The notes under the pieces were generated by a model. It did no database searches. It had not been told where the DNA came from and saw only the letters and a list, made by a program, of their open reading frames with translations. A stretch of DNA of 64,000 bases from Oreocharis arfaki (taxonomy: Eukaryota > Chordata > Aves > Passeriformes > Paramythiidae). The position numbers and the translations under genes were made by a program. Shown here piece after piece: positions 40,201-48,632 of this stretch. How positions within the stretch are numbered: the first letter of the stretch is position 1; each line of letters opens with the position of its first letter. The stretch spans positions 1 through 64,000 of the forward strand of contig VZRR01012316.1 in assembly GCA_013398015.1 (NCBI GenBank). Direction: 5' to 3'.

Positions 40201-40849
40201 CTACTCCTTCATGTGCCAGCACTCCCTGCCGTCCCTCATCACCCCCATCTCCAAGAAGAAGCACGTCAACAAGCTCGTGCTGCTTGATTACATCCTGATC
40301 CTGGCGTTCTACAGCCTCCTGTCCTTCACTGCCATTTACTGCTTCCGCAATGACACCCTCATGGACATGTACACGCTCAACTTCACCAACTGCGAGATCA
40401 TCAGCGTGGCCTTCATTCGGTACTTCCTGGGCCTTTTCCCGGTCTTCACCATCAGCACCAACTTCCCCATCATCGCAGTGACCCTGCGCAACAACTGGAA
40501 GACCCTTTTCCACAGAGAAGGGGGCACCTACCCGTGGGTGGTGGATAGGATTGTTTTTCCTGCCATCACGCTGATTCCCCCAGTGCTGGTGGCTTTCTGC
40601 ACCCACGATCTGGAGTCCTTGGTGGGGATCACGGGAGCCTATGCCGGGAATGGGATCCAATATCTCATCCCAGCTTTCCTTGCGTACTGCAGTCGGAAAG
40701 ACACTCAGCTGGTCTTCGGCAGTGGGACAGTGAACAAGCACCTCTCCCCTTTCCGGCACACCTTCTGGATTGTGTTTGTGCTCATTTGGGGCTTCTCTTG
40801 CTTCATATTTGTGACTGCAAACATTGTCCTGAGTGAGTCAAAGCTCTGA
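1181..40849 (+). CDS. TMEM104: TMEM104, transmembrane protein 104 (whole gene, 9 coding exons)
   Basis: Joined coding exons: 1181-1225, 3036-3157, 5082-5163, 6074-6176, 6567-6647, 10990-11089, 11870-11978, 28259-28352, 40089-40849. They total 1,497 nt, i.e. 498 residues plus TGA, close to the ~496 residues I recall for human TMEM104. All junctions are GT-AG and phases agree at every boundary. The protein is a multi-pass membrane protein of the amino acid/auxin permease-like fold. A short cytosolic-looking N-terminus leads into two hydrophobic helices (about residues 16-60). An acidic Ser-rich loop follows (about 84-117), then a hydrophobic helix pair (146-177), a hydrophilic Asn/Cys-containing loop (178-208), and the remaining helices to the C-terminus. 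The substrate is not established from sequence; family membership suggests transport, but that is inference. It is convergent with GRIN2C, as in human. The start ATG opens the conserved MAG..T.TGELYS N-terminus, one base after a splice acceptor. Confidence 0.97.
1226..3035 (+). other. TMEM104: TMEM104 intron, 1.8 kb
   Basis: Ordinary AT-rich intron between donor GTAAGT (1226) and acceptor TTGCAG (3035). It contains a short (AAAC)n run at 2742-2761. I see no other gene or recognisable repeat. Confidence 0.8.
3036..3157 (+). CDS. TMEM104: TMEM104 coding exon 2 (residues 16-56)
   Basis: Encodes the first two hydrophobic segments, with the glycine-rich turn NLIVGTGALTMPKAFA typical of the N-terminal helix of amino acid permease-like proteins. 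Acceptor TTGCAG ends at 3035, donor GTAGGA starts at 3158, and the exon ends in phase 2 (Ser56 split). Confidence 0.96.
3158..5081 (+). other. TMEM104: TMEM104 intron, 1.9 kb
   Basis: Intron with an A-rich (AAAAT/AAAAC)n patch at about 3823-3848. The open frame at 3169-3684 (171 codons) has no recognisable domain, begins inside the splice-donor region and is taken as chance. Acceptor CCGTAG ends at 5081. Confidence 0.8.
5082..5163 (+). CDS. TMEM104: TMEM104 coding exon 3 (residues 56-83)
   Basis: Continues the second membrane helix (YMTTTFVVEAMAAANAQ) into a basic WKRMEKHK cytosolic stretch. Acceptor CCGTAG, donor GTTTGT at 5164, ends in phase 0. Confidence 0.95.
5164..6073 (+). other. TMEM104: TMEM104 intron, 0.9 kb
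   Basis: Plain intron with no repeat or RNA gene recognised. Acceptor TTCAG ends at 6073. Confidence 0.8.
6074..6176 (+). CDS. TMEM104: TMEM104 coding exon 4, acidic loop (residues 84-118)
   Basis: Encodes the acidic, Ser-rich loop EDDEDEDSSSGVSDSDVLLQ followed by a YERAETRPILSV stretch. This is the variable cytosolic loop of the family and a plausible phosphorylation target (inference). The exon ends in phase 1 before donor GTGAGT at 6177. The first base of Gln118 is here and the rest is in the next exon. Confidence 0.95.
6177..6566 (+). other. TMEM104: TMEM104 intron, 390 bp
   Basis: Short intron; nothing recognised in it. Confidence 0.8.
6567..6647 (+). CDS. TMEM104: TMEM104 coding exon 5 (residues 118-145)
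   Basis: Encodes QRRGSANIFEITERVEMGQ followed by MASMFFNK, the conserved linker before the next membrane segment. Acceptor TTGCAG ends at 6566, donor GTAAGC starts at 6648, phase 1. Confidence 0.95.
6648..10989 (+). other. TMEM104: TMEM104 intron, 4.3 kb
   Basis: Intron-like sequence with AT-rich patches around 10,080-10,350. I see no exon, RNA gene or repeat I can name. The ORFs in this interval are short and overlap on both strands without similarity. Confidence 0.75.
10990..11089 (+). CDS. TMEM104: TMEM104 coding exon 6 (residues 145-178)
   Basis: Encodes GVNLFYFCIIIYLYGDLAIY then AAAVPVSLMQVT, two hydrophobic halves around the YGDLAIYA motif conserved in TMEM104. Acceptor CTGCAG ends at 10989, donor GTAAGT at 11090, phase 2. 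Confidence 0.96.
11090..11869 (+). other. TMEM104: TMEM104 intron, 0.8 kb
   Basis: No feature recognised. A pyrimidine-rich tract and CCCAG acceptor precede 11870. Confidence 0.8.
11870..11978 (+). CDS. TMEM104: TMEM104 coding exon 7, hydrophilic loop (residues 178-214)
   Basis: Encodes the Cys/Asn-containing loop (SVTGNHSCSV, then TKYNDTDKCWGPIRRIDAYR) with N-x-S/T sequons (NHS, NDT), suggesting a lumenal or extracellular loop (inference). Ends in phase 0 before GTGAGC at 11979. Confidence 0.96.
12366..12425 (-). mobile_element. CR1 LINE 3'-end fragment
   Basis: The stretch reading CCCAGAGTTGGAAGGGACCC followed by ACAAGGATCATTGAGTCCA is the reverse complement of the conserved CR1 3' end, which is abundant in bird genomes. 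Only the terminal ~60 bp remain, truncated and degraded, with the (ATTCTATG)n tail reduced to a few bases at the 12366 side. No ORF survives. Orientation is inferred from the position of the tail. Confidence 0.8.
15700..16290. promoter_or_regulatory. CpG-enriched patch inside the TMEM104 long intron
   Basis: Within otherwise CpG-poor intron there is a ~600-bp run with many CpGs (e.g. around 15710-15860, 15990-16040 and 16155-16270). It includes GATA-type motifs such as CTGATAAG near 16133. It may be an intragenic CpG island, an enhancer or an unrecognised alternative promoter. I cannot identify an exon in it, so this is a composition-based call only. Confidence 0.35.
23800..23915. promoter_or_regulatory. 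AT-rich cluster of enhancer-type motifs with a perfect PAR-bZIP/D-box palindrome
   Basis: A 12-bp perfect palindrome GGTTACGTAACC lies at 23829-23840 and matches the PAR-bZIP/NFIL3 (D-box) consensus RTTAYGTAAY. Just upstream are AGATAA (GATA), CCAAT and ATAAACAA (forkhead-like) words, and just downstream an (AT)-rich run to 23911. Motif density suggests a regulatory element, but no activity can be shown from sequence alone. Confidence 0.3.
27389..27537 (+). mobile_element. CR1 LINE 3'-end fragment
   Basis: Reads like the end of CR1: CATCCCTGGAAGTGTTCAAG, then GGACAGGGCTTTGAGCAACC, TGGTCTAGAGGATGGTC, a CCATGGCAGGGGGTTGGAA block, and a CCTTTCCAACCCAAACCATT segment closed by the eroded octamer tail ATTCTGTGATTCTA. 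It is 5'-truncated, on the sense strand relative to TMEM104, and carries no intact ORF. CR1 of this form is characteristic of birds and other sauropsids. Confidence 0.92.
28259..28352 (+). CDS. TMEM104: TMEM104 coding exon 8 (residues 215-246)
   Basis: Encodes AAFTLLLGPFTFFNVQKTKY then LQIMTSLMRWI, a membrane helix followed by the conserved VQKTKYLQ loop. Acceptor TTCCAG ends at 28258, donor GTGAGT starts at 28353, phase 1. Confidence 0.96.
28353..40088 (+). other. TMEM104: TMEM104 intron, 11.7 kb
   Basis: Long intron before the terminal exon. A 20-T tract lies at 29610-29629. No CR1, LTR, RNA gene or coding exon was recognised in it. The many short open frames occur on both strands without family similarity. 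Confidence 0.75.
40089..40849 (+). CDS. TMEM104: TMEM104 terminal coding exon (residues 246-498)
   Basis: Large terminal exon holding half the protein: about five to six hydrophobic helices, with conserved blocks GVCVYSFMCQHSLPSLITP, LDYILILAFYSLLSFTAIYC, FTISTNFPIIAVTLRNNWK and LESLVGITGAYAGNGIQY. The last two are hallmark segments of the permease-like fold. Synonymous third positions are G/C-rich compared with the flanking intron. Ends SESKL-TGA at 40847-40849. Acceptor CTCCAG ends at 40088. The open frame runs upstream into the intron to 39920, but that part is not conserved. Confidence 0.98.
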
Positions 40850-41720
40850 TGAGGGTTAGCAGCACGCTCCCTCTGGAGCTCCAGAGACTCCAGCATTTCA
40901 GCTCCCCCTCTGGAACTGTGCAGTGAGGGGGAGATGCAGTTTGAAGGGAAGTTTCCAGGCCATTGGCTTGGTGACACAGACTTTCTTCACTCCACCTTGG
41001 ATGTGGATGGAGTGGACTCAGCCTTGTTACAGTTCTGGTTCTCAGACAAAGCCCTGGGGCTGAGCCCTTGGCAGCCTGCACCGTTAACCAGTGTCCAGCC
41101 ATTCCTGCCTTTGGCTCTGTCAGAGCAGCACATTCTCTGTCTGTCCCTCCGTGGCTCTCTGTGTGCTGCAGGTCTCGGCACACAGGAGACAGCCTTGGCT
41201 GCATCACTAAATGTCCCTTCTCCCAAAGGCAGGAATGTGCTGTGCAGAATCCGGCAGGAGCTTGGGAGAACTGAGTCTCTTCTGTCTGCTGAGACTCCTT
41301 CAGACCAACCTCCTGTGCCAGCTGAAGGAAAACATAAGGGGACAAATTGACCTAATTCAGAAGGAAATAATTTTGTGCTATTACATTTTCTTTTTCTAGA
41401 AGCATTATCATGTTTGTGCACGTTGCCTGGGATTGGGAATCTTTTGCTTAGAGCTGGATTTCTCCAGCCTGGGAGTTTACATTCACACTTCCATCCTGTT
41501 CTCCTGTGCTGTGGCAGCCCATTTGGGCAGAGCATTGCCCCTCTGCATGCATTCCCTCTTTCCACTGGGACGGAAATCAGCCTTGCTTCCCTCACCACCG
41601 GCACGCGACTCAGAGCTTTCCACTGGCAGAGCCCTTCTCCCTTTCTCAGCTTTGCCGGGGGCTGGTACAAGCAGCCAGGCCCTGGCTCCAGCGGCCGGGA
41701 TCGGTGTGGGCTGGGGAGGT

Positions 41721-41801
41721 GCTAATTACCCAGTCCTGACACGCGAGAGGCTCCGGCTGTGCACACTGATGTGTTCCCGGCTCCCGCGCTGGGTAATTAG
41801 C
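41721..41801. repeat. Perfect 13-bp inverted repeat around TAATTA
   Basis: Left arm GCTAATTACCCAG at 41721-41733 and right arm CTGGGTAATTAGC at 41789-41801 are exact reverse complements separated by 55 bp. Each arm carries a TAATTA homeodomain-type core. The spacing and perfect match are unlikely to be ordinary 3' UTR background. Confidence 0.85.
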
Positions 41802-43282
41802 CTTGAAACAAGGTGGGTGTTAACTCGGGGGAATGAGCCGGTGCCAGGAAGAAGCGGCTGTGCCCTGGCTCAGCCCTGCCTGCCGCAGCAGAGCTCCCGA
41901 AACAAGGGATCAAAACCTGAAACCCTGCTGGAACTGGGCTTGAATTCCCCCTCTTGCCTTTCTGCACAGGGTTAGGGTGGGTTTGGGCTGCTCCTGCTCT
42001 GCTGCTCTTGGAATTGGGCTGCTCCTACCTTAGGCAGCTCTAGGCAAGTCTCTGCTTTTAGGATGACTGTGGTCACTGTAACACCACACTTTGTCACCGG
42101 GTCCTGTGTTCTGAAGCGCTTGGGCACAGATCATACAGGTTTTCTGACAGAAGGAAGAACTTTAAAAGTTTTCACCTGAACTATTTTAACTCCCATTATC
42201 AAAGCAGGTTCAAAGCCAGGTGCATGTCAGATCCTCCTGCCCTCTGCACTTGCTGCAGTATTAAATGTCATTGCTCACTAAAGCAAGCTTTGAACTGCAG
42301 CTCTTTTTAATCAAGCTCTGTTTTCAAGTAGGACTTTCTGGTTTCCATATGACCTGAAGTGCTCCTCCTGGGGGAATATGCAAGTACCTGGAGCTGTATA
42401 AAACCACTTCATGGCTTTTAAAGCAAAACCCTGCACCTCTCAAGTCTGAGCACTGCCACTGTGTCCTTGCTGAGCTGCCTGGAGAGAATCTGGAGGGACT
42501 GTTCATCTTCTTTCCAGCTCGATCCTAAACAGGCATTGGCAGCCCCTGCTAGTGAGTTTAAACATCCCCAAGTGCTGCTGGGAAGCTGATGTGGCATCTT
42601 CAGTACCAAATTAAGAAGGTATTTTACAGGTAGCTGATGCTGGTGTCTTGTTTAGGAAGCAGTAGTTTGGAGGGCAGATTCATGGGGCAGCTGAGCTGGG
42701 AGCCACCTGCGTGGCAGCTGGGAGCTGGGCAGAGCTGGAGGGAGGAATTGAATGCTGATGAAATGAGCATTTGGGAGCTGGAGAGGCTGAGGGGGCTGTT
42801 CCTCTGCACGAGTGTGCAGGTGTGGGTTCATGGAGAGGCTGAGGGCTGTCTGCCCTGGGCTGCCCATGCTTTGCAAGGCCCTTGGCTCAGGCCCTGCCCT
42901 CCACATGCCCATTTCAGTCTCTTGCCTTCACATTTCATTGCAGACAGGGAACGGGGCTGTTCTCTGTTATTTCATCTCCTCTCACCCTCTCCTTCTCTGG
43001 GCTGCCTCACTGAGGGAGAAGGGAGGGAGCCCAGCCTGGCACCCTCTTTCCTGCCATCTCTGACATTTAAAGATGTGCCTTCTCTTCCCTGACCCATGTG
43101 TCCCCCTCTCCCCCTCAACACAGTGTGTGACAGTGACTTCTGAGGGGCTGCACCTCCCAGAGCTGCTTGGATCCAGGTTTTGGATGCAGTGGCACGCTGA
43201 GGGCTTGTGTTCCAGCCCCAGCCTTTGCCGTGGTACCTTACCGGGAAGGACTTTGCTCCCCAAGGAGCACGAGTGCTTCTCA

Positions 43283-43288
43283 AATAAA
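43283..43288 (+). terminator. TMEM104: Candidate TMEM104 poly(A) signal AATAAA
   Basis: First canonical AATAAA I find on the + strand after the TMEM104 stop, ~2.4 kb downstream. Other AATAAA words at 43652 and 44039 are alternatives. Confidence 0.35.
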
Positions 43289-45725
43289 TAACCATGAATT
43301 CCCAGACACCTGCTGTCCTTGCACAGCAGCAAAACAAATATATCCAAGGAATTGGGGTGATTAACAGAAAGAAGCTCTACAGCAGAGAACATTTTTCATA
43401 TAAAACATGACATAGCAATGCCTTAAAAATTACTGGAGAAAGCAGGAAGGGGATGGTTCAGTGCAGCCAGCACTGGCGGAGGGAACGCTGGGTGACCCCA
43501 CGGTGCAGGGCACGAGCTCTCTACTCTTGCTCATCATGAATAAGTCTATTTTTGTTTGGCCATTATCAGCACTAACAATTCATTATTACAGATTCACACG
43601 TGATGCTTTGTCCTGACTGTAATTAGTTTCAAAAAAAATGGGATTAAAACCAATAAAATGCACACTATACATCTGGTTTAGTCTGACTTCTTTTTCCATT
43701 TCTTTCTTCCTCGTGCTTAGGCACAGAGCAGCTATTCCTGGAGGGGATGGCCATGACGGATGGGGCTGCAGGCCAAGGAGAAATGGCAAGCAGAGAGGCT
43801 AATGGAGACCCTCACCTCTTCTCTATTAGCCTCCTGCAACTCTGGGTGCTAGCTGCAAACTCAATTAAAACAGCTGTACTTTCCCCTTCTCAATTACGGC
43901 TCTTTACACTTAAAGCCAAACAAATTGAATTGCTCTGCTGCCTCAGGCTGCAAAGGAGGTTTCTGCTAGCAAATTTATTATCACCATAAAGCGCAGCTTG
44001 ATTTATGTTAAAATATTAAAGCAGATCTTTATGATGGAAATAAACACTTTCTGCTGTGATTCTCTCAAAGGACCTCACAAGCAGTGGTGGATTTTGGGGC
44101 TTGGGCTGTAAATCTGAGGCCAAACTGGCATCAGGGAGGAATTCAGTCTATTGCAGCACTTGGAACAGCAATGGCCAGGGAAAGAAAAACTTCGAACCTG
44201 AGAAAAAACTTTAGGCAAAGCTTGACCACCACCAAGGAGCTGCGTGTCCCTGAGGGGATTCAGCTGTTTGAAGGTTTGGGGAAAGTGCTCACCAGCCTTT
44301 CCCCTGGATGGACTTGGGCAGCTAGGAGCTGTCAGTGGCTCAGGAAAGGGCACCTGCTGCAGAGTCTCAGCTGGGGAAGGTTTTGTGCCTTGGCTTTGCC
44401 CTGGCAGGAGGCAGGAACCAGGAGGTGGCTGCACCTGCTGCTCCCTCAGGCATCCTTGGGCACAGGCATGGCAGCTGTCCCCAGCACTGGCCCCGTATCT
44501 GTCCTGGTTTGTGATTTAACCACTTCCCCCTGCCTTAACCTGAGTCACCATCTTCCCATAGCAGCACCAGCATCTCCTTGCCATTGGAACCCCTTCCCAG
44601 TGGCTGACCTGTGCTGGCCTGCTTTTTTCCCCCTCTCCTCATCAGGATGGGTCTTATGATGCTGAGCAATGGGGCAGTGAAAATGGGACCTGCCATGCAG
44701 ATGTCAGAGCTGGCAAAGGCGGGGGGTGGGTTTGGAGGGGCACTGCCCACCCCCCGTAGTGGGGGTGAGCCCCAGAGGTGGGTGCCCAGCAGTGATCCAG
44801 CCGTATTTCTCTCTGCATAGCAGCCCACAGCCTCTTGGGGTGTCCTGGGTGCCAGAGCAGGCTGAATTAAAAAGTGATTGATTAGACAATTTTACCAAAA
44901 AGAAATAATATCCCTCAACGTCTGTTAAACACTAAATTACCCAGCCCCTCTTTGGAAGCCTAGCCAGAGGGTGCTTCCAGACTACTGCTTCCCTGAAGCT
45001 TTGTCCCTGGTGCACCCAGGAGCAGGGAAATGCTGCAGGAGCAGCTCAGCCCTTCCTTGGTCCTTGGGGGTCACAGAACCCACCTGCTCTGGGCTGGTCG
45101 TGCCCCAAACACCTCTTTTCCTACCAGTGCCCAGCACCTGGCACCAGGAATGGGAGAAAAACTGCTTTTCCATCCCAATTAGCATGGAAAGATGATTATG
45201 CAAACGCCACCATGGTGGCCAGGGACGTGGGCAGTCAAATGAGGTACCCAGAATAGCCTTGGCCTTACACCGAGTGCTGACAACCAACCCTGGGGCCACC
45301 TCCCCTGGGAGCACCCCCTGCACCCCATTTGCCCCGTCCCTCGCTGTCCTCAGCCTCCCGCAGCAAAGCCCTTCAATAAAACATGAAGCAGCTCCATTTG
45401 GCCTCTGTTGAGTCACCAGGGACATCACTAATTAATTTAAAACGTGGGTTGGGGATTTTTGATACTTATTTTTTTCCCTTTTCTGCTCCCCTTTGCTGTT
45501 ACAGCCACAACCCCAGCTCAGGTTTGACTGCAGCTGTGTGTGCTGGCTTCCTCGAGCCAGAGAGCCACAATTTGAGGGAAAGTTCCCAAGCCACATTGGA
45601 GCTTCTTGGGGACCAGCCTGTCACCCGAGGGGGCATCTGGGGCACTCAGCTGGGAAGAACTGCCCCAGGTAAATGGGTGCCATCATCTGGGGCAGCCTGG
45701 ATGAATACCCTCCTCTTCCACCGGG

Positions 45726-45748
45726 TTTATTTATTTATGGCCTTTATT
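45726..45748 (-). terminator. GRIN2C: Candidate GRIN2C distal poly(A) signals (two AATAAA on - strand)
   Basis: AATAAA occurs on the minus strand at 45743-45748 and again at 45726-45731, about 1.55 kb past the GRIN2C stop. A proximal ATTAAA at 46975-46980 is the alternative. Confidence 0.35.
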
Positions 45749-47292
45749 TATACACCAGCACCTCCCACCCTCGCCAGGAGGCTTGGAGGGGCTGCCAAAG
45801 CAATTAAGAGACAATTGCGATGATAAATAAGTAAAGGGAATTAAAGCGCCAGCACCAGTGTGTGATGGCAGCCAGGCTGGAGGATGGGGGACTGGCTGGA
45901 TTTAACCCCAGACAGATGGGTGGATGGATTGACGGACAGACAAATGGACAGCCAGATACTGCCAATGCTTTTGAGCCTGGACCACGCGTGGCCGGGTCCT
46001 TCTGGACCTCCTCGGGGCTTTGCAGCCGTCCCTGGGGCAGGGTTGGGTGTCCCGGAGCAGTCCCTGCCATCGTCCCCTCGCTGTTATGGGCCCTGGCTGG
46101 TCGGTGGCTGCCAGCAACCCCCAAAAACTGCGTTTTAATCGGGAGGAAAAAAAAAATTTAAAAAAAAAAAAAAGGCAAAAAGCTCTTGAGCAGCTTCCTG
46201 GGGAGATGTTCATGGAGGAAGGCGATGTCAAACCAGCTGGGAAGAGGGGCTGAGGGCTGCCGTCTCCCTGGGACAGCCTGCCAGCCAGTCACGGGTAGTT
46301 CTGTGTAGTCCTGGTGCTGCTCTGGGATGGGGTTGGAGCCTCCCGGCAAAGCCCTGGCTGCAGCCCGGGGCCCCCGAGCCTCAATTCCCATTTCCCAAAG
46401 ACCCTCTCCCCTGCCTGGGGCCGCCTGTGAGTCGCGGCCGCCGCTGCTCGCGCCCCGGCCCAGCAGGGAAACGGCTGTGTCAGACGTACATGAAGAGAAG
46501 AATTAAACCCGGCTCATCTATCACACCTGATTTATGGCTCCATCAGCCTGGGAAGGTGGGAGGAATTTTTCCCTCTCTCATTGCCCACAGAACACCTTCC
46601 CGGGGCTGCTGTGCCGAGCTGGAGATCCCTGCCAGGCTGCCGTTTGCAGCCGTGACAGCATCACTCACTGACCCGAGCCCAGGGTCATCAGTGCCCAGCA
46701 CCCCAAAACCTGAGCAGGGGGTAGGAACCTCGGCTCCAGTGCTCGGCTCCAGCCTTTGCACAGGCTGACAGCTCCTAATTACCCCTCAGCGCAGCTGCCA
46801 TTTGCCTTTTCCAGCTTTCCTTTGCCGGTGGGACGAGCCTGTGCCGCGGCTCAGCAGTAACGGGACACGGACGGGGAGGGGGTGCACAGGACCACGAATA
46901 TTCATGGGAATCCATGATACCAAGGGCACACCCGGAGGATGGAAGAAGGGTCCCCAGCCAGCTGAAAATGTTTTTTTAATGACCTGGTCATGGCGTTTCG
47001 AGTCCCTTTGAATGAAAACAAAACGTGAGAGCGAAACGGCGGCGATGCCTTTGGCGTCCCCGATGCCAGCCCTGCCTGTGGGGAGAGCTCGACCCAGCAT
47101 GTACCAGCCTGTGCCAGGCTCCTCCGACTCCCCCAAAGAGCGCACCGGGACCCGCCGAGCCGCTTGGAGCATCCCGCTGCCGGCGGTGCAGGACCCCGGG
47201 AGGCCGGAGCCCGGCCGGGAGCCGCTGGCTGGCCCGTGGGGACACCCGGGCAAACGGCAGGCAGAGGGGTGCGGACACCCCCCTGTCCCCCA

Positions 47293-48632
47293 TCACACCT
47301 CCGACTCCAGGCTGGAGACCCGCCGCCAGGACCCGCCGGCGCAGGGACTCGGCACCCCGCGGGCCACCAGCGGGTCCCTCCTCTCCGCCCCCACCGCCCG
47401 CAGAAAGGCCAGCTCCCCGCGCCGCCCACAGTCTCTGCAGGCGCTGTCCCAGAGCCCGGACCTCCGGTCACAGGAGTGCACCCCGGGGTGCTGCCGGGGT
47501 GGCGGGGACCCCCGCGAGAGATGTCCCGCGTAGAGGGGCAGGTTGGCGTAGGAGTTCATGCAGGCGTGGGGCGCGCACGCCGGCACGGTGGCGGTGGCAC
47601 GGGGGTTTTGCCGGCAAGCCTCCCGGTAGGACGGCAGCCTGGTCACGGGCGAGCGCAGTGGCAGCCGGCCAGCGGCCTGTGGGCAGCGGGAGCCGCAGCC
47701 GTAGCCGGCCTCGGCTTCGGGGAAGAGGTCGGGCACGTCGGCGCGGGCGGGCGGGCGGACGGCCCCGCAGCGCCGCAGCCCCCCGGGACGCCGCTTCTCG
47801 CCGCGCTCCCCGGGCGCCCGGGCCGAGCTCGCCCACCGGCTCGGCTTCTCCCGCTCCATCACCGCCGCCTCNGAGGCAGGAAGGCGCTGCCCACCTCCCG
47901 CTTCTTCTCAGCTGCCGAGAGCAGCTGAGGCAGAGTCCCCGAGCCTCCGTGTGCCCCGTCCCTCTGGAGCAGGGGATTGTTTTGGAGCCGGTCCCCCCGC
48001 CCCGACGGCCTCTTGTGCTCCCTGTAGATGTCCGGTGGTGGGAGGTCCCTGGGGGATGTGGGGGGCACGAGTGGAGCCCCGATATGGTTCCCCACCAGCA
48101 CCTGCTCCCCATAATCCCCTCCTGTGGAAGTCTTCACCAGGAGGTGAGGGAAACCTGTGAGGGCTTCATCCCCTACACAGCCACCTCGAAACTTCAGGGG
48201 ATGTAGCAGCTGAGTGTGCTCGTTTGTCCCTCTCCAGTTCTCCTCCCCGTGCAGACGGGAGTCCACGGGGATGGGATGGGGCAGTGGCAGCCCCAGGGGA
48301 GCACCCTTGGGAGCGTAGGCTCTCCCCAGCCTCTCAGCAGGGTGCAGGCCAGAGGGGGGGCCCCGGTGTGCGCCAGTGCTGTTCTGCACCACGAGCTGGG
48401 GTGTCCTCAGGGAGAAGGTGGTCTGGAGGCGCTCGCTGTGGTTGCTCCAGTCCTCGATGGTGCGGGTGGCCTGCTCCAGCGAGCCGCCCACGCTGGCTGT
48501 TGTCACCATCTCCTTGGCAGCCTGCAGCATCTTCAACACGTTGGCCTGGGCTGAGCTGGCAGTAACATCGGGTGTGGGTGCCCGCCTGGGGCTCGACAGG
48601 GTCTGAACCCCATTGAAGCAGCTGTAGATGCC
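47293..48632 (-). CDS. GRIN2C: GRIN2C terminal coding exon, C-terminal tail (residues 865-end)
   Basis: Begins GIYSCFNGVQTLSSPRRAPT after acceptor CACAG (AG at 48634-48633). It continues through the conserved ANVLKMLQAAKEMVTTAS and RTIEDWSNHSERLQ blocks, and ends HACMNSYANLPLYAGHLSRG ... SSLESEV-TGA (stop at 47293-47295). The ESEV end is the class I PDZ ligand that binds PSD-95-type scaffolds. The exon is very GC-rich toward its 3' part. Two overlapping frames meet at the N at 47872. Upstream the frame is the one ending ...EVGSAFLP and downstream the one reading EAAVMEREKPSRW, so at least one base is missing there. Confidence 0.95.

Larger units (their letters stand above)
40850..47292. other. 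Convergent intergenic region with the 3' UTRs of TMEM104 (+) and GRIN2C (-)
   Basis: The two genes run tail to tail. The TMEM104 3' UTR begins at 40850. Candidate + strand AATAAA signals are at 43283-43288, 43652-43657 and 44039-44044. The GRIN2C 3' UTR extends leftward from 47292. Candidate - strand signals are ATTAAA at 46975-46980 and AATAAA at 45743-45748 and 45726-45731. Which are used cannot be decided here. An A-rich run (46147-46173) and a loose GATG/GACA repeat (about 45911-45950) are present. AT-rich, low-repeat stretches at 43,360-44,060 and 45,720-45,850 could be conserved non-coding sequence. The 227-codon minus ORF at 40987-41670 has no recognisable domain and is not called. Confidence 0.7.

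Noticed and set aside
40169..40759. 196-codon minus-strand open frame inside the TMEM104 terminal exon
   Set aside because: Antisense shadow produced by the exon's codon composition; the + strand protein is clearly conserved.
40987..41670. 227-codon minus-strand open frame just after TMEM104
   Set aside because: No domain, no splice context, sits in the presumed TMEM104 3' UTR; probably chance.
45911..45950. GATG/GACA tandem repeat
   Set aside because: Only a few imperfect tetramers; too short and diverged to call as a microsatellite.
46147..46173. A-rich run as possible retrocopy or SINE tail
   Set aside because: No upstream SINE or retrocopy body and no flanking duplication was seen; treated as a simple A-rich tract.
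47025..48206. 393-codon + strand open frame
   Set aside because: It lies antisense to the GC-rich terminal coding exon of GRIN2C, reads through the N, and is Arg/Pro/Gly-rich without any domain. It is a shadow of the real exon.
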